Of a stretch of DNA of 9,624 bases, positions 5,954 through 9,624 are shown one piece after another (position 1 is the first letter of the stretch; every line of letters starts with the position of its first letter). The position numbers and the translations under genes were made by a program. The stretch covers positions 1 through 9,624 of the forward strand of contig JADGOP010000059.1 of assembly GCA_017882935.1 (NCBI GenBank). Direction: 5' to 3'. This stretch comes from Actinomycetota bacterium (GTDB lineage: Bacteria; Actinomycetota; Acidimicrobiia; Acidimicrobiales; Iamiaceae). Under the pieces are notes generated by a model, which was not told the origin of the DNA, did no database searches, and saw only the letters and a list, made by a program, of their open reading frames with translations.

Positions 5954-7534
5954 GTGACCACCGCCCCACCCTCCCCCGCCACCGCCGTCGAGGCACCGCC
6001 CCGCGACCTGCACGGGGTCGATCCCCACGTCCACGACCGGCGCTGGGCGATCCTGGCGGTGCTCTGCCTCAGCCTGCTGCTGATCGTGGCCGGGAACTCG
6101 TCGCTGAACGTGGCCCTGCCCGACATCCAGAAGGCACTCGGCTCCAGTCCCAGCCAGCAGCAGTGGATGGTCGACGCGTACAGCTTCGTGTTCGCCGTGC
6201 TGCTGCTCCCCGCCGGGGCACTGGCCGACCGCTACGGCCGCAAGACGGCGCTGCAGTTCGGCCTGGTGGTCTTCGCCCTCGCGTCGCTCGCCGCCACCTT
6301 CGCCACCCAGAACTGGCAGCTCATCGCGCTGCGCGCCCTCACCGGGCTCGGCGCGGCGTTCATCATGCCGGGCACCCTGTCGATCCTCACCAACGTCTTC
6401 CGCGACCCGAGGGAGCGGCAGCGGGCCATCGCCGTCTGGGCGGGGTGCGCCGGCCTGGGCGGGGCGCTGGGACCGATCGCGACGGGCCTGCTGCTCGCGC
6501 ACTACGAGTGGCCTTCGACGTTCTTCATCAACGTGGTGATCTGCGCGGTGGCGCTGCTCGCGGGCGCGTTCCTGCTGCCCAACTCGTCGGATCCCGGCGA
6601 CACCACCTTCGACCCCCTCGGCGTGATCTTCGCCGTCGGCGCGGTGGGTGGGCTGCTCTACGGGATCATCGACGGCCCGAGCCGCGGCTGGTCCGACCCG
6701 GTCACCATCGGCGCGCTCGTCGCCGGGGTGGCCCTGGTGGTGGCGTTCGTGCTGTGGGAGCGCCACAACCCCAGGCCCATGCTCGACGTGCGCCTGTTCG
6801 CGGTGCGGCCGTTCCAGGTGGGCTCCACCACCATCACCCTCCAGTTCTTCGCGATGTACGGCCTCTACTTCGCGGTCGCGCAGTACCTCCAGATCTCGCA
6901 CGGCTACTCCCCGCTGCGGGCCGCGGTGGCCTGCCTGCCCATCGGGGCCGTGAGCATGGTCTCGGCGTGGCTCAGCGCCAACATGGTCCGCAAGTACGGC
7001 AACCGCGTCGTGGTGGGCAGCGGCCTCCTGCTGTCGGCCGCGGGCCTCGCCGCGATGGGCTGGGTCACGCCCACCACCACCTATCTGCTGCTGGGCGCCG
7101 CGTTCGCGTGCATGGGCTTCGGTGGCGGCCAGACGAACGCGCCGTCGACCACGCTCATCATGTCGTCGGTGCCCCGGGCCAAGTCCGGGGTGGGGTCGGC
7201 GGTCAACGACCTGTCGCGCGAGCTCGGCGGGGCCCTCGGCATCGCCGTGCTCGGCAGCGTGCTGTCGTCGGTGTACCGCAGCACCGTCAGCGCGCACGCC
7301 CACACCGCCGCCCTGGTCGCGAGGGCGGGATCGTCGGTCGACGTCACGCTGCACGCCTCACAACAGGCGTTCGCCAACCACAACCCCGCGGTCGGGCAGG
7401 CGTTGCTGCACATCGCGCAGACCACGTTCGCCCATGCGTTCGGCGTGGCCATGCTCCTGGGCGCGGCGATCCTGGTGCTCAACTCGGCGCTGGTGTGGGC
7501 GCGGTCGCTGCGGGCCGGCGCAGAGGGCGGTTGA
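5954..7534 (+). CDS. MFS drug/H+ antiporter, DHA2 (EmrB/QacA) family
   Basis: A 526-residue polytopic inner-membrane protein that probably exports drugs or other hydrophobic compounds in exchange for protons. After a Pro-rich cytoplasmic N-terminus the first membrane helix is about 31-48. It leads into the DHA2 motif LNVALPDI (51-58). Motif A GALADRYGRKTA is at 88-99, and an antiporter motif C with its Gly-Pro pair is at about 164-178. The length, the long loop at about 440-490 and a last helix at about 493-514 fit the 14-helix DHA2 layout. One oddity: the acidic residue that usually precedes LNVALP in helix 1 (Asp34 of QacA) is replaced here by Gly47-Asn48. The GTG start is the first possible one, because an in-frame TAA lies at 5939-5941. 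Substrate cannot be read from sequence; no resistance regulator sits beside it. Confidence 0.93.
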   Translation: MTTAPPSPATAVEAPPRDLHGVDPHVHDRRWAILAVLCLSLLLIVAGNSSLNVALPDIQKALGSSPSQQQWMVDAYSFVFAVLLLPAGALADRYGRKTALQFGLVVFALASLAATFATQNWQLIALRALTGLGAAFIMPGTLSILTNVFRDPRERQRAIAVWAGCAGLGGALGPIATGLLLAHYEWPSTFFINVVICAVALLAGAFLLPNSSDPGDTTFDPLGVIFAVGAVGGLLYGIIDGPSRGWSDPVTIGALVAGVALVVAFVLWERHNPRPMLDVRLFAVRPFQVGSTTITLQFFAMYGLYFAVAQYLQISHGYSPLRAAVACLPIGAVSMVSAWLSANMVRKYGNRVVVGSGLLLSAAGLAAMGWVTPTTTYLLLGAAFACMGFGGGQTNAPSTTLIMSSVPRAKSGVGSAVNDLSRELGGALGIAVLGSVLSSVYRSTVSAHAHTAALVARAGSSVDVTLHASQQAFANHNPAVGQALLHIAQTTFAHAFGVAMLLGAAILVLNSALVWARSLRAGAEGG

Positions 7535-7563
7535 GCGCAGGAGCCCGTTGGTACGCTCGCCAC
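7531..7563 (+). promoter_or_regulatory. Leaderless promoter of the GT87 gene (-10 TACGCT at 7552-7557)
   Basis: TACGCT fits TANNNT and ends six bases before the GTG at 7564, the spacing expected when the first transcribed base is the start codon. A TTGAGC at 7531-7536, overlapping the MFS stop codon, could serve as a -35 with a short 15-base spacer. An AGGAG at 7539-7543 is about 20 bases from the GTG, too far to be a normal ribosome-binding site. Confidence 0.6.
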
Positions 7564-8802
7564 GTGCCCGAGCCTGACCGGGGAGACGGATCACCCCCGG
7601 CCGTCGACGTGCGTCGGGCCGCTCCCCCACCCGCCACCTCCCGGCAGACCGACCGGGCCGTCGGCGCGGTGCTGTGGCTCGCGGCGGTCGCCGTGGCCGT
7701 GCGCACCGCGGTCACCGACCTGCGGCTGCCCCTCGCCGAGCGCCAGCCGGACCTCCACGTGTACCTCGGCGCGGTCCACCTCCTGCTCCACGGCGGCAGC
7801 CTCTACACCTACGTCGGGCCTCGAGCGGCGCCCTTCCTGTACCCGCCGAGCACCGCGGTGGTCTTCGCGCCCCTCACCTGGTTCTCGGAGCAGTCGGTGC
7901 GCGTCGGCTGGACGATCGCGACCTGCGTCGTCGTGCTGGCCGGTGCGGCGGCCCTCGCGCGCTGGTTGCCGTGGCCGCCGGCTCGTGCCTGGCCGGTCAT
8001 CGCCAGCGGCGCCCTGGCGCTGGCGCTCGTCACCTCTGGCCCGTTCCGCAGCAACATCGCCATGGGGCAGGTGTCGGTCCAGCTCACCATCATCACGGCG
8101 GTCGACGCCCTGACCTTCCGCGGGCGACGCGGCCAGGGGGTGCTCACCGGCATCGCCGCGGCCGCCAAGCTCACGCCTCTCCTGTTCGTGCCCTTCTACT
8201 GGTTCACCGGCCAGCGCCGCGCGGCGTGGCAGTCGGCTGCGACGTTCGCACTGTGCACGGTGGTGAGCGCAGTGGTGTGGCCACACGACTCGTGGCGCTA
8301 CTGGACGCACGAGGTGGTGTCCTCGAGCCGCACCCAGGGCCTCGTCGGCAAGTCCGGGAACCAGTCGCTGCTCGGGCTCTTCGCCCACGTGGCGCACGTC
8401 GGGCCCGGCCTTCGCGTGGGGTGGCTCCTGGCCGCGCTCGCCGTCGGCGCGCTCGGCCTGGTGCAGGCCGTCCGCACCGAGCGGGCGGGCGACCACTTCA
8501 CCGCCGTCGTGCTGTGCGGGGTGACCACCGTGGTGGTGTCGCCGCTCTCGTGGAACCACCACCAGCTCTGGATCGTGCTGCTGGCCGGCGTGGTCATGAG
8601 CCGGCGCTTCTGGGTCCAGGTGGTGTGGATGGCGCTGGTGCTGGTGGTCTCGCACCCGGGTGGGCTGCCGCTGCAGGCGCTCGGGCACCACGGGCTCCCG
8701 AACTGGGTCGAGCACAACCAGAAAGGCCTGCTCGCCGTCGCCGCGGTGTGCCTGTTGCCGTTCCTGCGCAGGCCCGGCGACGTGCGTACGCTCCGGCGAT
8801 GA
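7564..8802 (+). CDS. GT87-family membrane glycosyltransferase (PimE-like, polyprenyl-phosphate sugar donor)
   Basis: A 412-residue multi-pass GT-C fold enzyme that should transfer mannose or a related sugar from a polyprenyl-phosphate donor to a glycolipid or glycan on the outer face of the membrane. Visible family marks are the first-loop Asp63 in PDLHVY, which matches the catalytic Asp of PimE-type enzymes; FLYPPSTAV near 91-99; GQVSVQL (168-174); AAAKLTPLLF (199-208); GNQSLLG (265-271); and SPLSWNHHQLW (326-336). About ten hydrophobic segments span the chain after a Pro-rich cytoplasmic N-terminus. The GTG start lies 29 bases after the MFS stop; the frame is open far upstream only as a shadow of the MFS gene. 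Actinobacteria use several such enzymes for phosphatidylinositol mannosides, lipomannan and arabinan. Donor and acceptor are not determined here, and linkage to the MFS gene may be only positional. Confidence 0.88.
   Translation: MPEPDRGDGSPPAVDVRRAAPPPATSRQTDRAVGAVLWLAAVAVAVRTAVTDLRLPLAERQPDLHVYLGAVHLLLHGGSLYTYVGPRAAPFLYPPSTAVVFAPLTWFSEQSVRVGWTIATCVVVLAGAAALARWLPWPPARAWPVIASGALALALVTSGPFRSNIAMGQVSVQLTIITAVDALTFRGRRGQGVLTGIAAAAKLTPLLFVPFYWFTGQRRAAWQSAATFALCTVVSAVVWPHDSWRYWTHEVVSSSRTQGLVGKSGNQSLLGLFAHVAHVGPGLRVGWLLAALAVGALGLVQAVRTERAGDHFTAVVLCGVTTVVVSPLSWNHHQLWIVLLAGVVMSRRFWVQVVWMALVLVVSHPGGLPLQALGHHGLPNWVEHNQKGLLAVAAVCLLPFLRRPGDVRTLRR
8787..8798 (+). promoter_or_regulatory. Leaderless promoter of the phosphotransferase gene (-10 TACGCT at 8787-8792)
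   Basis: The same hexamer and the same six-base spacing to the start codon as at the preceding gene, here lying inside the last codons of the GT87 gene. No Shine-Dalgarno precedes the ATG at 8799. The arrangement lets this gene be transcribed alone even though it overlaps its neighbour by four bases. Confidence 0.6.
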
Positions 8803-9624
8803 CCGACGCCCGCGCACTCACCTCGGCGCTCGAGGCGGTGATGCGGAAGGGCCTCGACGAGCCCGACCTCCACATCCTCGACCTCCGCCGCCTGTCCGGG
8901 GGCGCCTCGCGCGAGACCTGGTCGTTCACCGCGGTCGACGGGACCGGCGCGCGCCGCTCGCTCATCCTGCAGCTCCAGCTCCCGGTCCCGGGGGGTCAGG
9001 GCCCCGGCATGGAGAGCGAAGCCGCGCTGCTGCGCGCCGCGGCCGACGAGGGCGTCCCCGTGCCGCAGCTCGTGCTCGACGGAGACGCGGCCGCCGGTCT
9101 CGATCGGGCCTTCCTCGTCACCGACCTCGTCGAGGGCGAGACCATCCCCCGGCGGCTGCTGCGCGACGACGCCTACGCCGAAGCCCGTGCCGTGCTGGCC
9201 GCGCAGTGCGGGGCCGCGCTCGCACAGATCCACCGCATCGATCCGGCCGTCGCTCCGGGGCTCGATGCGGGAGATCGGCTGGTGCGCTATCGCGGCGTGC
9301 TCGACCTGTTGGGCGACCCGCACCCCACGTTCGAGCTGGCTCTCCGGTGGCTCGACGCCAACCGCCCGCCGCTCGCCACGCCCACCGTCGTGCACGGCGA
9401 CTTCCGGCTCGGCAACCTCATGGTCGACGCCGGCGGCCTCCGTGCGGTGCTCGACTGGGAGCTGGCACACGTCGGAGATCCCCTCGAGGACCTCGGCTGG
9501 CTGTGCGTGCGGTCGTGGCGCTTCGGAGGCAGCGGTCCCGTGGGTGGCTTCGCGCCGTACGCCGACCTGTTCGCCGCCTACGAGGCGGCCGGTGGCCGGC
9601 CGGTCGACCCCGAGGCGGTGCGCT
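8799..9624 (+). CDS. APH-like phosphotransferase (COG3173-type kinase fold), 3' end beyond window
   Basis: The visible 275 residues form a protein-kinase-like small-molecule kinase domain related to aminoglycoside phosphotransferases and to the kinase part of ACAD10. A Gly-rich loop SGGASRETW is at 33-41. A Glu in MESEAALL (71-78) fits the helix-C position. The catalytic loop HGDFRLGN (199-206) has Asp201 and Asn206. The metal-binding Asp219 starts the DWELAHVGDP stretch (219-228). In the strand where kinases carry the ATP-binding Lys, this protein has LILQLQLP (55-62), so Gln stands in or another residue takes over. The ATG overlaps the GT87 stop as ATGA. Members of this group next to acyl-CoA genes act on hydroxyacyl-CoA-type substrates, but no such neighbour is visible, so the substrate remains unknown. 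An antibiotic-resistance role should not be assumed. Confidence 0.88.
   Translation, partial: MTDARALTSALEAVMRKGLDEPDLHILDLRRLSGGASRETWSFTAVDGTGARRSLILQLQLPVPGGQGPGMESEAALLRAAADEGVPVPQLVLDGDAAAGLDRAFLVTDLVEGETIPRRLLRDDAYAEARAVLAAQCGAALAQIHRIDPAVAPGLDAGDRLVRYRGVLDLLGDPHPTFELALRWLDANRPPLATPTVVHGDFRLGNLMVDAGGLRAVLDWELAHVGDPLEDLGWLCVRSWRFGGSGPVGGFAPYADLFAAYEAAGGRPVDPEAVR

Noticed and set aside
5930..7354. 474-codon minus-strand frame opposite the MFS gene
   Set aside because: Charged low-complexity shadow of the real gene, with no recognisable domain.
6163..7563. Upstream extension of the GT87 frame through the MFS gene
   Set aside because: The Arg/His/Pro-rich translation has no family resemblance and overlaps a convincing MFS protein; GT87 similarity begins after 7564.

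Overview
The window is chromosomal DNA from a very GC-rich bacterium, most likely an actinobacterium. Supporting this are strong G/C bias at third codon positions, several GTG starts, a GT87-type lipid-linked sugar transferase, and start codons placed directly behind a TANNNT -10 hexamer with no Shine-Dalgarno, as in leaderless actinobacterial transcripts. The class Acidimicrobiia is possible, but the sequence alone cannot settle it. I see no phage, insertion sequence, CRISPR, tRNA or rRNA gene.

Layout. The left 60 % is a leftward (minus-strand) cluster read as yhaO, then yhaN, then a D-Ala-D-Ala carboxypeptidase. YhaO (5756 to 4431) is a Mre11/SbcD-type metallophosphoesterase. YhaN (4425 to 1258) is its Rad50/SbcC-like AAA ATPase partner, with long coiled coils and a membrane hairpin in the middle. 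The last gene (1175 to the left edge) encodes an exported serine D-alanyl-D-alanine carboxypeptidase that runs off the window. The right 40 % is a rightward cluster: a 14-TM-type DHA2 drug/H+ antiporter (5954-7534), a GT87 polyprenyl-phosphate-sugar-dependent glycosyltransferase (7564-8802), and an APH-like phosphotransferase cut by the right edge (8799 onward). The two clusters diverge from a 197-bp region (5757-5953) that is rich in palindromes and holds a 13-nt match to the 3' end of 16S rRNA.

How the genes work together. YhaO and YhaN almost certainly form one nuclease/ATPase complex: 5-bp spacing, and the same order as the known Bacillus pair. The carboxypeptidase trims peptidoglycan stem peptides outside the membrane and may only share transcription. 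The three rightward genes have no obvious common pathway. Two of them carry their own near-identical leaderless start signal (TACGCT, six bases, start codon), so they can be expressed independently although packed tightly.

Novelty. Most of the window is ordinary housekeeping or accessory metabolism. The points that deserve a second look are the hexanucleotide repeat inside the carboxypeptidase signal peptide, the hookless membrane-hairpin architecture of YhaN, the palindrome occupying the ribosome-binding position of yhaO, the 16S-tail-like sequence in the divergent region, and the repeated leaderless start signal. I do not find a clearly new multi-gene system.
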